A DNA stretch of 64,000 nt from Pseudomonadales bacterium (GTDB lineage Bacteria; Pseudomonadota; Gammaproteobacteria; Pseudomonadales; Azotimanducaceae). The translations under genes were made by a program, and so were the position numbers. The stretch spans positions 2,108,001 through 2,172,000 of the forward strand of contig JAWKZN010000001.1 in NCBI GenBank assembly GCA_041395945.1, written 5' to 3'. This document shows positions 43,294 to 52,358 of this stretch, one piece after another; the stretch's first letter is position 1; each line of letters opens with the position of its first letter. The notes beneath the pieces are model-generated. The model did not search any database. It saw only the letters and a list, made by a program, of their open reading frames with translations, and was not told the origin of the DNA.

Positions 43294-43926
43294 TCATTCG
43301 ATTCCCGACGGCAGCAGATCGTTTACCCGGAACCAGCCGGTGACGCTGAATCGCTCGCGTTTCGCCGGCAGCACCTCATGAGGAAAATCCTCACTCAGAA
43401 ATACCACCAGGGTTGCAAAACACGGCAGCACCTGTACGAGTGTGCGATCGTCCTCCGCATAGATCACAAGTTCTCCACCCTGCTCGGGCGTCCAGTCTTC
43501 GTTGAGATAGACCACACAACTGAGCACCCGGTTCGCCGCGCCTTTGAAGCTGTCGCGGTGGCGAAGATAGCGGGCACCCGGCGGATAACAGGCGAAATGA
43601 CTTTCGAAATGGAACAGACCCAGAAACTGATGCCGGTTCAGGTGGAGACGCAGATCCTGCATCCAGCCCAGCCACCTGGCTTCCACCGGATCATCGGGGC
43701 TCAGCCAGCGGATCCTGTCCGATCGGATCGCCGGCCGCCGGCGGCGCCTCAGATCCCGACCAACCCGGGCAGGACGGAAATCCGCAACTGTCTTCCGCGC
43801 CCGCTGGAGCAGTGCAGCGCACAGCCCTTCAGGCAGGGCATTTTCGAGCACACAGTAACCGTCGAGTTCAAGGCCCCGGCCGATTGCATCGAAAGTCTGG
43901 AGCTCCGGGGCAGCTTCGAGTCGCAT
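43294..43926 (-). CDS. 2-oxoglutarate/Fe(II)-dependent oxygenase (prolyl-4-hydroxylase-like)
   Basis: The 210-residue protein shows the facial triad His123-x-Asp125 (YLRHRDSF) and His183 (FPHEVLP), and Arg192 (RFSVTGWFR) for 2-oxoglutarate. The fold matches small P4H-type oxygenases. Its substrate, probably a protein or small molecule, is unknown. It precedes the ABC1 kinase gene by 13 bp in the same direction. Confidence 0.85.
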   Translation of the reverse strand: MRLEAAPELQTFDAIGRGLELDGYCVLENALPEGLCAALLQRARKTVADFRPARVGRDLRRRRRPAIRSDRIRWLSPDDPVEARWLGWMQDLRLHLNRHQFLGLFHFESHFACYPPGARYLRHRDSFKGAANRVLSCVVYLNEDWTPEQGGELVIYAEDDRTLVQVLPCFATLVVFLSEDFPHEVLPAKRERFSVTGWFRVNDLLPSGIE

Positions 43927-44013
43927 GACGGGCGCCCTCTGATCTGGGATGGCACGGGAACCGGGCAGGTGTTTTATGGGTAATTCTCATCGAAGTAAAG
44001 GATCGTCATGCCC

Positions 44014-44841
44014 TCACATCCCCGCGCCACCGGAACAGGTCAGTACCTCCCCGGTGATGAAGTCCGACTGTGGGAGACAGAACAGGGTGATGGCGCCTGC
44101 CGCATCCTCAGGTGTGCCCGTGCGCTGCAGGGACGTGCTGCGCTGCACCGCTTCGATCTGGGCCTGGGTGAGACCGACACGGTAGTCCCGACCGCCCACC
44201 GCGATGGTTGGTGCCGGGCCTGTGTAAGTCTGGGTGAGACGGGTATCGATGTGGCCGAAGGCGACGCAGTTCACGCAGACATTGAAGCGCCCCCACTCCT
44301 TGGCGAGTGTTCTGGTCAACCCGATTACCGCCGCCTTTCCGGCGGAGTAACCGGCCTGGGTCGCAGCACCGGTGGTGCCGGAAACCGATGAGACGTTCAC
44401 GACCTTCCGACAGCGGGCAACACCGTCGGCCGCGACTTCCCTGCCTGACTGTTCCCGTAACCAGGGCGCGAAGGCACGCAGTATCCGGAAGGGTGCTGTC
44501 ACATGCATATCGAGCATCGCCTGCCACTGCTCGTCACTGTGGTTGTGGATCGCGCTGTTCCAGATGTAACCCGCGTTGTTCACGATGATGTCGATTCCGC
44601 CGAAATACGCCAGCGATGTCCGGATCAGATGCTCCGGAAATCCCGCATCGGTCACGCTGCCCACGCAGGCAGTGGCTCTGCCCCCTGTGCTTGCGATCGC
44701 CTGCACCGTCTCCTGCGCGGCATCTGCATCGAGATCGTTGACCACCAGCCAGGCACCCTCTCCGGCAAGCATCCGCGCCGTGGCGGCACCCACACCGCGT
44801 CCCGCACCGGTAACCAGCGCAATCCGCCCTTCCAGTTTCAT
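44014..44841 (-). CDS. SDR family NAD(P)-dependent oxidoreductase
   Basis: A 275-residue SDR starting MKLEGRIALVTGAGRGVGAA. It has NNAGYIWN, Ser in NVSSVSGTTGAATQAGYSAGK with YSAGK, and the C-terminal LTCSGGAG. The ATG overlaps the stop of the GH3 gene by 4 bp, so it is translationally coupled. It resembles 3-hydroxyacyl-CoA or polycyclic alcohol dehydrogenases in its loop ARCRKVVNVSS. Last gene of the leftward 44-54.6 kb run. Confidence 0.88.
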   Translation of the reverse strand: MKLEGRIALVTGAGRGVGAATARMLAGEGAWLVVNDLDADAAQETVQAIASTGGRATACVGSVTDAGFPEHLIRTSLAYFGGIDIIVNNAGYIWNSAIHNHSDEQWQAMLDMHVTAPFRILRAFAPWLREQSGREVAADGVARCRKVVNVSSVSGTTGAATQAGYSAGKAAVIGLTRTLAKEWGRFNVCVNCVAFGHIDTRLTQTYTGPAPTIAVGGRDYRVGLTQAQIEAVQRSTSLQRTGTPEDAAGAITLFCLPQSDFITGEVLTCSGGAGM

Positions 44842-47315
44842 CGCACCCCCGCAGCCTTCTCCCGCTGAACCTGCCGCCATTTTCCGAACGCGGACAGCCA
44901 GCGGCCATTGAGCATCGCCAGCAGCAGCTCCACCGAAGTGACGCTGACCTTGCCGCCACTGAACAGCGGCAGTGCGCGCAACGGCATCTCATTGGCCATG
45001 GCTTCGAACATCTTTGCCAGGGTCTCATCGCTGGACCCACCGCCCATGCTTTTCTGGAAACCCTCGATGATCCGGCTCCGGATCCTGCGACCGATCCAGG
45101 TGGTCGACAACTCGCTCACTGAAGAATTCATATGAAAGGGTCTGACGTTTTCGGGTGCCGGCAGCGGCCTGCCGAGCATTCCGGCAAACGCCGCGTCCGA
45201 CACCGTCAGTTTTCCGGATTCGAATGTCGGACCGCCCACCCTGGTGAGACGTGCTGAAGGTGTCTGAGCGGATTCCACCCTGACACCGGCGGCAAGCCGG
45301 ATGTCCCGACTCGAAGCGCCCACGCGTATTTCCAGTTCTCCGGATTCGACCACCCAGTCACCGGAGCCCGGATCGAAGACGGCAAAGGCGCGGTGATCGA
45401 GGCGGAACTTCAGTGTCTTCACTTCGCCGGGTTCGAGTCGGACTTTCACAAAGTCACGCAGCTCCTGCTCTGGTCGATATGCCGCGCTCTGCGGATCGCT
45501 GACATAGAGCTGCACGATCTCGGCCCCGGCGCACGTGCCCTGGTTGCTGATCGTGACGCTCACCGCCAGCCCGTCATCGGCCTGCACCCGGCTCGACGAC
45601 AGGGCCAGCGCCGCATAATCAAAGCGGGTGTAACTCAAGCCATGGCCGAAAGGAAAAAGCACCGGCACATCAAAAGAATTAAAGTAGCGATACCCCACAT
45701 ACAGACCTTCCCGGTACTGCACCTGGCGATCCTGGCCGGGAAACCAGGCATCTGCCGGTACGTCTGCACAGGCCAGCGGAAAGGTTTCTGCCAGCTTGCC
45801 GCTCGGATTGACCACACCGAATACCACATCGGCGATGGCGCCACCGCCGGCCTGGCCGCCGAGATAGCCCTCGACAATGGCCTTCGGCGCGTTGACCCAG
45901 GGCATGGCCACCGGGGCACCGTTAGACAGCACTACCACCGTATTCGGGTTGGCCGCGCAGACCGCCTCGATGAGCCGGTTGTGCTGCCCGGGCAGATTCA
46001 GATGGGCGCGATCGAAACCCTCCGACTCATAGATGCCCGGCAGACCGGCAAAGACGAGGGCCACATCCGCACCCCGGGCGGCATCCGCAGCTTCACGGAT
46101 CAGTGCCGCGTCGTCCCCGCTCTTTTTCGGCTCGTAACCCGGCGCATAGCGCACCTCACCCCGCTCGCCTACCAGAGCGCGAATCTCTTCCAGGGCATTG
46201 TCGAGCCGGGTCGGCTGCACCTGGGAGCTGCCCGCACCCTGATAGCGGGGGTGTTCGGCAAAAGCACCCAACACCGCAATCTTTCCTGCGGGTTCGACAG
46301 GCAGCAGCCCATCACTGTTCTTCAGCAGCACTACGCACTCACCCGCCGCCCGACGCGCCAGCCGGTGATGCGCCGCGTGGTCCACCGCAGGATCCCGCTG
46401 CTCGAGTTCCGCGCCGAGCAGGGTGAGACTGACATTGCGGGTGACGCAGACATCGAGGGCGCTTTCCTTCAGTACGCCATCGCGCACCGCCTGGGCCACC
46501 CTGCTGTCATTGGCACCACCACTGGCAGGCATCTCCAGATCGAGCCCCGTCCGCACGCCCGCCACCCGATCGTTCACAGCCCCCCAGTCCGACACCACCA
46601 GGCCTTCGAACCCCCAGGACTGCCTGAGCACCTGGTTGAGCAGCCAGTCGTGTTCCCCGCAATAGGTGCCATTGACCCGGTTATAGGCACACATCACTGT
46701 CCAGGGCTGGGCTTCACGCACCGCGATCTCGAAGCCTCTGAGGTAGATTTCGCGCAGGGTGCGTTCGTCTACGATCGCGTCCACGAACATCCGGCTCGAT
46801 TCCTGATTGTTCACCGCGTAGTGTTTGATGCTCGTGCCGACGCCCTGGGACTGCACGCCCTGCACCATGGCTGCAGCGAGCCTGCCGGTGAGCAGCGGAT
46901 CTTCGGAGAAGTACTCGAAGTTTCGGCCGCACAGCGGATGGCGTTTGATGTTCATGCCCGGGCCAAGGAGCACGGCAACCCTTTCCGCCACACACTGCTC
47001 ACCGAGTGCCACACCGATCTCGTGCAGAAGCTCCACATCCCAGGAACTCGCCAGGGCAGAGGCGGTGGGAAAGCAGGTGGCCGGAACACTGACATTGAGT
47101 CCAACATGATCCACCGAGCGCTCCTGCTTTCGCAGGCCATGGGGACCGTCGGTCACCATGACGGCAGGCAGATTGAGACGCTCGAGGGATTCGAGGAACC
47201 AGAAGCTGCGACCGGAGCAGAAGGCGGCCTTTTCGTCCAGCGTCATCTGAGCGACTAAAGCCGCCGCCTGGTTGTGCCGGGACTTCAGGCCCGGCGCGGG
47301 TGCATCAGGATTCAT
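44838..47315 (-). CDS. Glycoside hydrolase family 3 protein with unusual C-terminal extension
   Basis: An 825-residue GH3 enzyme: (alpha/beta)8 domain with nucleophile Asp in GLVVSDWGAVND, an alpha/beta sandwich with the acid/base Glu in IYESEGFDRAHLNLPGQH, and a fibronectin III-like domain (GAEIVQLYVSDP). It should release terminal beta-glucosyl or related sugars. No signal peptide, so it acts in the cytoplasm. The last ~100 residues (RPFHMNSSVSELSTTWIGRRI onward) are a helical segment not typical of GH3. ATG 47315 lies 6 bp after the previous stop. Being between two SDR genes, its substrate may be a glycosylated terpenoid or steroid (inference). Confidence 0.9.
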   Translation of the reverse strand: MNPDAPAPGLKSRHNQAAALVAQMTLDEKAAFCSGRSFWFLESLERLNLPAVMVTDGPHGLRKQERSVDHVGLNVSVPATCFPTASALASSWDVELLHEIGVALGEQCVAERVAVLLGPGMNIKRHPLCGRNFEYFSEDPLLTGRLAAAMVQGVQSQGVGTSIKHYAVNNQESSRMFVDAIVDERTLREIYLRGFEIAVREAQPWTVMCAYNRVNGTYCGEHDWLLNQVLRQSWGFEGLVVSDWGAVNDRVAGVRTGLDLEMPASGGANDSRVAQAVRDGVLKESALDVCVTRNVSLTLLGAELEQRDPAVDHAAHHRLARRAAGECVVLLKNSDGLLPVEPAGKIAVLGAFAEHPRYQGAGSSQVQPTRLDNALEEIRALVGERGEVRYAPGYEPKKSGDDAALIREAADAARGADVALVFAGLPGIYESEGFDRAHLNLPGQHNRLIEAVCAANPNTVVVLSNGAPVAMPWVNAPKAIVEGYLGGQAGGGAIADVVFGVVNPSGKLAETFPLACADVPADAWFPGQDRQVQYREGLYVGYRYFNSFDVPVLFPFGHGLSYTRFDYAALALSSSRVQADDGLAVSVTISNQGTCAGAEIVQLYVSDPQSAAYRPEQELRDFVKVRLEPGEVKTLKFRLDHRAFAVFDPGSGDWVVESGELEIRVGASSRDIRLAAGVRVESAQTPSARLTRVGGPTFESGKLTVSDAAFAGMLGRPLPAPENVRPFHMNSSVSELSTTWIGRRIRSRIIEGFQKSMGGGSSDETLAKMFEAMANEMPLRALPLFSGGKVSVTSVELLLAMLNGRWLSAFGKWRQVQREKAAGVR

Positions 47316-47321
47316 TGGCAA

Positions 47322-48014
47322 TCACCAGGGGTGTGGCTCTCCGTCCCACTTCCAGAAGCTGCCCGTATTCGCCAGGGAAAATCGATCGAGCACATCAACA
47401 ATCCCCGTCGCGCTCTCCCGGGGGGTGAGCTGGGCATTGGGGCCACCCATGTCGGTCCTGACCCAGCCGGGATGAATCACACAGACCGCGATACCCTCAG
47501 TGCGCAGATCCTGAGCCGCGAGTTTCATGAACTTGTTCAGCGCCGCCTTCGACGAGCAGTAGGCATAGCCCATCGGCATATCGAGGGCCAGTGAACCCAG
47601 CTGGGAGGTGATGGTCGCCACCCTGCCCTTGCCCGAAGCTTTGAGGTTCGGCAGCAGCGCCTGCATGACCCGCACCGGCGCCATGGTGTTTACCTCGAAG
47701 GCTTCCCTCCAGCCTTCGAAATCCATCCGGGTGGCCGTCTGATCGGCCTGTTCCGGACCGATAGTTCCAGCATTGTTGATCAGCAGGTCGATCACTTCAC
47801 CATCAAGACTCGCCGCCAGCCGCGCCACCGACGCACCATCGCTGACCTGCACTTCACATACGCGCACGTCCGACCCGGCTGCAATCGCCGCAAGGTCGCG
47901 GGCCGCCCTGCTGTCCCGGCAACAGGCCAGCACCCGATCTCCCCGGGCGGCGTACTCCCGGGTCATTTCCAGACCGATGCCCCTATTGGCACCGGTAATC
48001 AACACAGTCGTCAT
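47322..48014 (-). CDS. SDR family oxidoreductase (C-factor-like)
   Basis: A 230-residue SDR with VLITGANRGIGLEM, NNAGTIGPEQ and YCSSK in GYAYCSSKAALN. The pattern TITSQLGSLALDMPMGYAY resembles the CsgA/C-factor subgroup. It is 6 bp from the GH3 start and probably co-transcribed. Substrate unknown. Confidence 0.88.
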   Translation of the reverse strand: MTTVLITGANRGIGLEMTREYAARGDRVLACCRDSRAARDLAAIAAGSDVRVCEVQVSDGASVARLAASLDGEVIDLLINNAGTIGPEQADQTATRMDFEGWREAFEVNTMAPVRVMQALLPNLKASGKGRVATITSQLGSLALDMPMGYAYCSSKAALNKFMKLAAQDLRTEGIAVCVIHPGWVRTDMGGPNAQLTPRESATGIVDVLDRFSLANTGSFWKWDGEPHPW

Positions 48015-48045
48015 GAGCAGGCTCCTTTAACTTGATACCACGCCG

Positions 48046-48125
48046 GCGGGTGTCCGCTGAAGCGGGTGTCCGCTGAAGCGGGTGTCCGCTGAAGCGGGTG
48101 TCCGCTGAAGCGGGTGTCCACCGAA
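48046..48125. repeat. 16-bp tandem hairpin array
   Basis: Five consecutive copies of GCGGGTGTCCGCTGAA (four exact, the fifth with two changes: CACCGAA end). Each copy joined to the next forms the small hairpin AGCGG-GTGT-CCGCT. The array occupies the 120-bp gap between the tannase stop and the SDR start. It may be an mRNA-stabilising or attenuating structure, or a protein-binding array. Confidence 0.9.
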
Positions 48126-48134
48126 GTTGGGCGT

Positions 48135-49805
48135 TCACTGGCAGGCGAAATTGGCGGCAACCCAGCTGCTCGGATCGTTCTGCGCGCCTGGTATACCTGT
48201 ATAGACGGCGCGCTGCGGGTAGGGGCACAGCGGCCGCTCGATGACCGCTGCGTCCTGTCCCTCGACCGGTCGACTGCGGCCGATGATCGGGCCGGGAACC
48301 TCCCCCTGCTCCACCCACTGTACCAGTGCAGTCAGCCAGGTCAGATATTCCGGTTGCGGACCCGGGCCACCGGCACAATGTCCCATTCCCGGAACCATAT
48401 ACAGGCGCATGCGCTCGGCCGCGCGTTCGGCGGAACCCGCGAACGTGTCGACAGTCACCGCATTGAAATAGTCGATGGTGGGTTCCGGCGGGATCACTGC
48501 ATCCGCCCAGCCATGGAACATCAGCAGCCTGCCGCCGCGTCCCAGCAGAAATGCACTCAGATCCGGATCATCGCCCTGCATGAGATCGAAGGTCGGCGCA
48601 CGCACGGCGGTCGCCAGATCATCGAGATCGAATTCCCACCATCCCCATTCGGGCATCAGTCCATCTCTGCGCAGCACCCGGGTGGTATTGGCCAGATCCG
48701 GCGGCATCCGGCCGGGATCCCTGGCATAGAACTGATAACCCATCACATAAGCCGCCGAGACCAGGGCATAAGGCACCCTGTCATTGCCCGCATGGGGCAG
48801 AAACACGTCAGCCCAGGCAGCCTCCGATCCAATCGGCGCACCGGGATAGACGATCAGACCATTGCTGTTGCGGCTGCCGACATACAGCTGTACCACCGCT
48901 TCGATCTGCTCCGGAGTGAAACAGTCCGCCGCGCGCTCCCCTTCCGGACAGGCGAACGTCGTGAGTGCCGGTCGGGGATCGAACTCGCACAACGGAGGTT
49001 CGATGAGTCCGTCCGCAATGCCGTCCGCCGCATCGCAGCGTGCCAGGGCCAGCCCCTCCAGCCGGGCAATCATCTGCAGATTTTCCGGAACACCGTCGCC
49101 GTCGGAATCGAAAACCGGATTCCCCGCAAAATTATTGGCAAAAAGCGTCTGCAGCACGGCAACCCTGTGCCCCATGCGGGAAAACCACAGATGTCCCGGT
49201 GCACCCGCCATGATGCCGTCATAGTCATCCGGCAGAATCTGGGCCGCCAGCAGGCCCTGACGCCCGCCGGTCGAGCAGCCGAAGTGATAGGTGTAGTCCT
49301 GCGCTCGACCATAGTAACCGGACGTCAGCCGCTTCGCGGCTGCCAGAGACAGATGCTGCGCCCGCCAGGCGAAATCAACTTCGGAGTCCGGATCGTTAAA
49401 TCCGAACGCACGACCTTCCACGCCGTCATCGTGCCCCATGTTGGAATTCACATAGGCATAGCCTGCGTCCAGCAGAAAGGGTGCCGTGTCGAGATCTCCG
49501 TCTGCACCACCATCACCGAGATAGACGAGTCTGCCATTCCAGTTTTCCGCAAGGGGCAGTTCCACGTGAAAGGCGATGGCTCTGGGTCCGTTGCCGCGCA
49601 CGTGGCAGAAGGCGGTGCCGGCCGCGGTGGTGCGCAGTTCCGCGCGCTGCAGAGACAGATCGGGTCGTTCGACCAGGGAGGTGCAGTGCAGGGCTGCCGC
49701 GCCAGCCGAATCCCCGACGAATGCTGCCGCGTCTGCGGTTCCGGCGTTCTGCGCGCCCGCCGCACCCGCTGCCGCGAAAAGCAGCACGCTCAGTACTCCG
49801 GTCAT
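48135..49805 (-). CDS. Tannase/feruloyl esterase family hydrolase
   Basis: A 556-residue exported esterase. Residues 1-18 are a signal peptide; the nucleophile is Ser178 in FGCSTGGRQG, with the family's GAPGHLWF, the Asp-rich calcium-like loop NPVFDSDGDGVPEN, and the catalytic His region HCAGGPGPQPEYL. Tannase-family enzymes hydrolyse gallate, ferulate or hydroxyalkyl phthalate esters in the periplasm. Its start overlaps the arsC-like stop by 4 bp. No dedicated aromatic ring-cleavage gene is nearby. Confidence 0.9.
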   Translation of the reverse strand: MTGVLSVLLFAAAGAAGAQNAGTADAAAFVGDSAGAAALHCTSLVERPDLSLQRAELRTTAAGTAFCHVRGNGPRAIAFHVELPLAENWNGRLVYLGDGGADGDLDTAPFLLDAGYAYVNSNMGHDDGVEGRAFGFNDPDSEVDFAWRAQHLSLAAAKRLTSGYYGRAQDYTYHFGCSTGGRQGLLAAQILPDDYDGIMAGAPGHLWFSRMGHRVAVLQTLFANNFAGNPVFDSDGDGVPENLQMIARLEGLALARCDAADGIADGLIEPPLCEFDPRPALTTFACPEGERAADCFTPEQIEAVVQLYVGSRNSNGLIVYPGAPIGSEAAWADVFLPHAGNDRVPYALVSAAYVMGYQFYARDPGRMPPDLANTTRVLRRDGLMPEWGWWEFDLDDLATAVRAPTFDLMQGDDPDLSAFLLGRGGRLLMFHGWADAVIPPEPTIDYFNAVTVDTFAGSAERAAERMRLYMVPGMGHCAGGPGPQPEYLTWLTALVQWVEQGEVPGPIIGRSRPVEGQDAAVIERPLCPYPQRAVYTGIPGAQNDPSSWVAANFACQ

Positions 49806-50167
49806 GTTCTCTCCTCATGCAGAATCTCTGCGATCCGCTCCGACGGCCGGGCCAGCACGGCCCGGTTACCCCGTACGGCGATCGGTCGCTGCATCAGTTG
49901 GGGATACCGCACCAGCAGATCGGCCACCGCTTCCGCCTCCAGATAGTGCTCAGCTTTCAAGCCGAGCGCGTCAAATTTCGCATCCTTACGGACCAGCTCG
50001 GCGGGTGGCAATCCCAGCAGTTCGATCAGCTGCAGCAGCCGGGTCCGTGACAGCGGCCGGGAAAGATACTCCACCACCTCGAACTGGACGCCTGCACGCT
50101 CAAGGATTTCCCTGGCGCCTCTGGACTTGCTGCAGCCAGGGTTGTGGTAGAGGGTGATCGTCGTCAC
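49802..50167 (-). CDS. arsC: ArsC-like arsenate reductase family protein
   Basis: The 121-residue protein has the ArsC thioredoxin-fold signature YHNPGCSKSRGAREIL with the catalytic Cys, and the C-terminal QRPIAVRGNRAVLARP. It would reduce arsenate with glutaredoxin. Start is GTG 50167, following GCAGGAG. Overlap with the tannase gene and its distance from acr3 are odd for an arsenic resistance gene; a housekeeping YfgD-like role is possible. Confidence 0.85.
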   Translation of the reverse strand: MTTITLYHNPGCSKSRGAREILERAGVQFEVVEYLSRPLSRTRLLQLIELLGLPPAELVRKDAKFDALGLKAEHYLEAEAVADLLVRYPQLMQRPIAVRGNRAVLARPSERIAEILHEERT

Positions 50168-50196
50168 GTGCCGGTCTCCTGCAGAATCGATTGTCA

Positions 50197-51057
50197 TCAG
50201 GTGTCGAGTTTCAGCACCTTGCGGGCGTTCTCCCGCAGAAATTTCGGCCACACACTGTCCTTGAATGGCACCCGGGGCATGTCGCCCATGATGCGTTCCA
50301 GTGAGAGTCCCATCGGAAAGTAGCCGCCGTAGAGAATGCGATCCGCGCCACGACTGTTAGCGTATTTCACGATGGCCTCGGGATAGTATTTCGGCGCGAA
50401 AGCGGAAGTGGAGTAGTAGAGGTTAGGCCACTTCAGCATCAGCTTCACCGCGAGATCTTCCCAGGGTTCACAGCCGTGACGCGTGACGAACACCAGCTCC
50501 GGAAAGTCGTACATCACCTGATCGATCAGCCTCACTTCCTGGGGCCACATCGGAAAGCGGGGGCCGGGAACCCCGGCGCAGGAGAAGATCGGCACATCCA
50601 GCTCCACACACTTGGCGTATATCGGATACATCAGCGCATCGGCAATGCCCACCTGCGGGTTGTAGCCGGCGTTGAATGCACCGAAAGAACGCACGCCGAA
50701 CTCTTCGTGTTGACGCACCATGTCCCGGATTCCTTCCATACCCCGGTTCGGATCCACCGAACCCTGAGCGATGAAGCGGTCCGGATGATCCTTCAGCGCT
50801 TTCCGGCTGACATCACCACCGACCCCGATCATGCCGATTTCTATACCGAAACGGTCCATCTCGTGCAGCGTGACCGCGACAGGATCCGCGGTGCCGTAGA
50901 GTTCTTTCGGGACGTTCTTGAACATGTACTCAACCGGAAAGTCGAGAGCGTCCGAGCCGTCCTTCAACTGTTTGCGGATGAAGTCGTACATTTTGAAATC
51001 ATCGGCGGGGAAGCCGATCATGGTGTCGACCACCCCGATTCCTGCCGGTATACCCAT
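50197..51057 (-). CDS. Amidohydrolase-family metal-dependent hydrolase (286 residues)
   Basis: An amidohydrolase-2/ACMSD-type TIM barrel. It has MIGVGGDVSRKAL, FIAQGSVDPNRGMEGIRDM, CVELDVPIFSCAGVPG, FVTRHGCEPWEDLA and DRILYGGYFPMGL with the C-terminal metal-site region. The N-terminal His-x-His metal pair is not visible, so the metal site may be atypical. These enzymes often decarboxylate or hydrolyse aromatic or dicarboxylic compounds. Thirty-nine bp separate it from the next amidohydrolase gene. Confidence 0.82.
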   Translation of the reverse strand: MGIPAGIGVVDTMIGFPADDFKMYDFIRKQLKDGSDALDFPVEYMFKNVPKELYGTADPVAVTLHEMDRFGIEIGMIGVGGDVSRKALKDHPDRFIAQGSVDPNRGMEGIRDMVRQHEEFGVRSFGAFNAGYNPQVGIADALMYPIYAKCVELDVPIFSCAGVPGPRFPMWPQEVRLIDQVMYDFPELVFVTRHGCEPWEDLAVKLMLKWPNLYYSTSAFAPKYYPEAIVKYANSRGADRILYGGYFPMGLSLERIMGDMPRVPFKDSVWPKFLRENARKVLKLDT

Positions 51058-51096
51058 GGAACTAACGACCTTTACCTGTCTGCTGGTTGCGCACGG

Positions 51097-52314
51097 CTAA
51101 AGACCGTAGAGCGCGTTCTGGAACAGATAGCAGGACGAGTCCCGGGGAATGGCATCCCGCGGCAGCGGTTCGTCGATCTGATCCGCGGTGGGGCCGAACT
51201 CCCGGGCCAGCGGCAGCAGTTTTTCCACATCGAAGTTATAGAGTGCGGCGGCATTCAACCCCAGAATCCTGCGCCGGCGCGCCTCTGACATGCCCGCGAA
51301 GGTGAGGCGCAGGGATTCGAGGTTGTAGGGGAAGGTGCCTTCATAGTGCGGGTAGTCGTTCCCCCACAACACCCGATCCTCACCCACCGACTCGATGCCC
51401 GCGAGTTCCTCGTTGCTCGGAAAGCTGGCCCCATACCAGCAGTTACGCGCCGCGTATTCGCTGGGCAGATCCTTGAGCACCCACTCCATGCCTTCGTAAT
51501 TCATCTCGCCGATGGCGCCGGCCTTGAAGCCCATATGAATCCGGTCGAGCTGCTTCAGCAGCGGACCCGCCCAGGCACAGCCGGATTCGGTGATGATGTA
51601 TTTCAGGCGCGGAAACTTTTCGTAGGCGCCGCTCATCAGCAGGTGGCGGAAGCCGGCCTGGCAATAGAAGGTGACCTCGGAGATCCACAGGGCTTCGGGT
51701 ACCGCTCCCTGGCCATAGTCCGGAGATCCCTGGCCGGAGTGCTGGTTGATGACCAGATCGTGATCCTGGATCGCCGCCAGCACCCTGTCCCAGGCGGGAT
51801 CGAAGAGAGGCTTGAGCCAGGTGCAGTCCGGCGGGATCAGTGGCAGCAGCACGCCGCCCCGCAGGCCGGCCTCGGCGATGAACTCGATGTCCCGGATCGC
51901 TTCATCGAGATCGTTTGGCAGAATCAGACCGATCCCAGCACGACGATCCGGGTCTTCGGCACAGAAATCCTTCAGCCAGCGATTGTGGGCCCTGATCCCG
52001 GCTAGGGCCTTTTCGAAATGATCGGGTCGGGGTGGTTGCGCAGTGACTATGCTTTTCCGGAAAAAGGGCGGCACGGTGTTGGGAAACACCACTTCTCCGA
52101 CTACACCCTGGCTGTTCTGCTCCCGGGTGCGGATTTCCAGATCCCAGTTACGCAGCTTCCTGCTGCCGTAATGCTCTTCCGAAGGATTCCGGTAGCCGCC
52201 GCGCCACTCGTCAAAGGCTTCCCGGTACTGGGGATCCAGATACTCCCGGTACTGGGCGTGACTGCCACCGGCATGGGTGTCCGCAGTGATCAGGAGATAG
52301 GGGGCATCGCTCAC
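51097..52314 (-). CDS. Amidohydrolase-family protein (405 residues)
   Basis: A second TIM-barrel amidohydrolase: start LLITADTHAG with the DxH metal motif, then NQHSGQGSPDYG, IITESGCAW, and WGNDYPHYEG with the conserved Asp. Long proteins of this type are common in lipid- or steroid-degrading actinobacteria and gammaproteobacteria but have no defined substrate. Co-directional with gpsA, 44 bp downstream of its stop. Confidence 0.85.
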   Translation of the reverse strand: MSDAPYLLITADTHAGGSHAQYREYLDPQYREAFDEWRGGYRNPSEEHYGSRKLRNWDLEIRTREQNSQGVVGEVVFPNTVPPFFRKSIVTAQPPRPDHFEKALAGIRAHNRWLKDFCAEDPDRRAGIGLILPNDLDEAIRDIEFIAEAGLRGGVLLPLIPPDCTWLKPLFDPAWDRVLAAIQDHDLVINQHSGQGSPDYGQGAVPEALWISEVTFYCQAGFRHLLMSGAYEKFPRLKYIITESGCAWAGPLLKQLDRIHMGFKAGAIGEMNYEGMEWVLKDLPSEYAARNCWYGASFPSNEELAGIESVGEDRVLWGNDYPHYEGTFPYNLESLRLTFAGMSEARRRRILGLNAAALYNFDVEKLLPLAREFGPTADQIDEPLPRDAIPRDSSCYLFQNALYGL

Positions 52315-52358
52315 GGTTGCGTTTCCTTAGTTTCCGTTGTCTTTGGGCCGGGCCACAA

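Noticed and set aside
45393..47258. Plus-strand frame of 621 codons
   Set aside because: It is the antisense shadow of the GH3 gene, rich in His/Arg/Gln without domains.
48046..48125. CRISPR array or coding repeat
   Set aside because: Units are 16 bp without spacers, and the frame through them on the minus strand has no ribosome site or family features.
48114..49946. Plus-strand frame of 610 codons
   Set aside because: It lies opposite the tannase-family gene, which has a signal peptide and GCSTGGRQG nucleophile motif.
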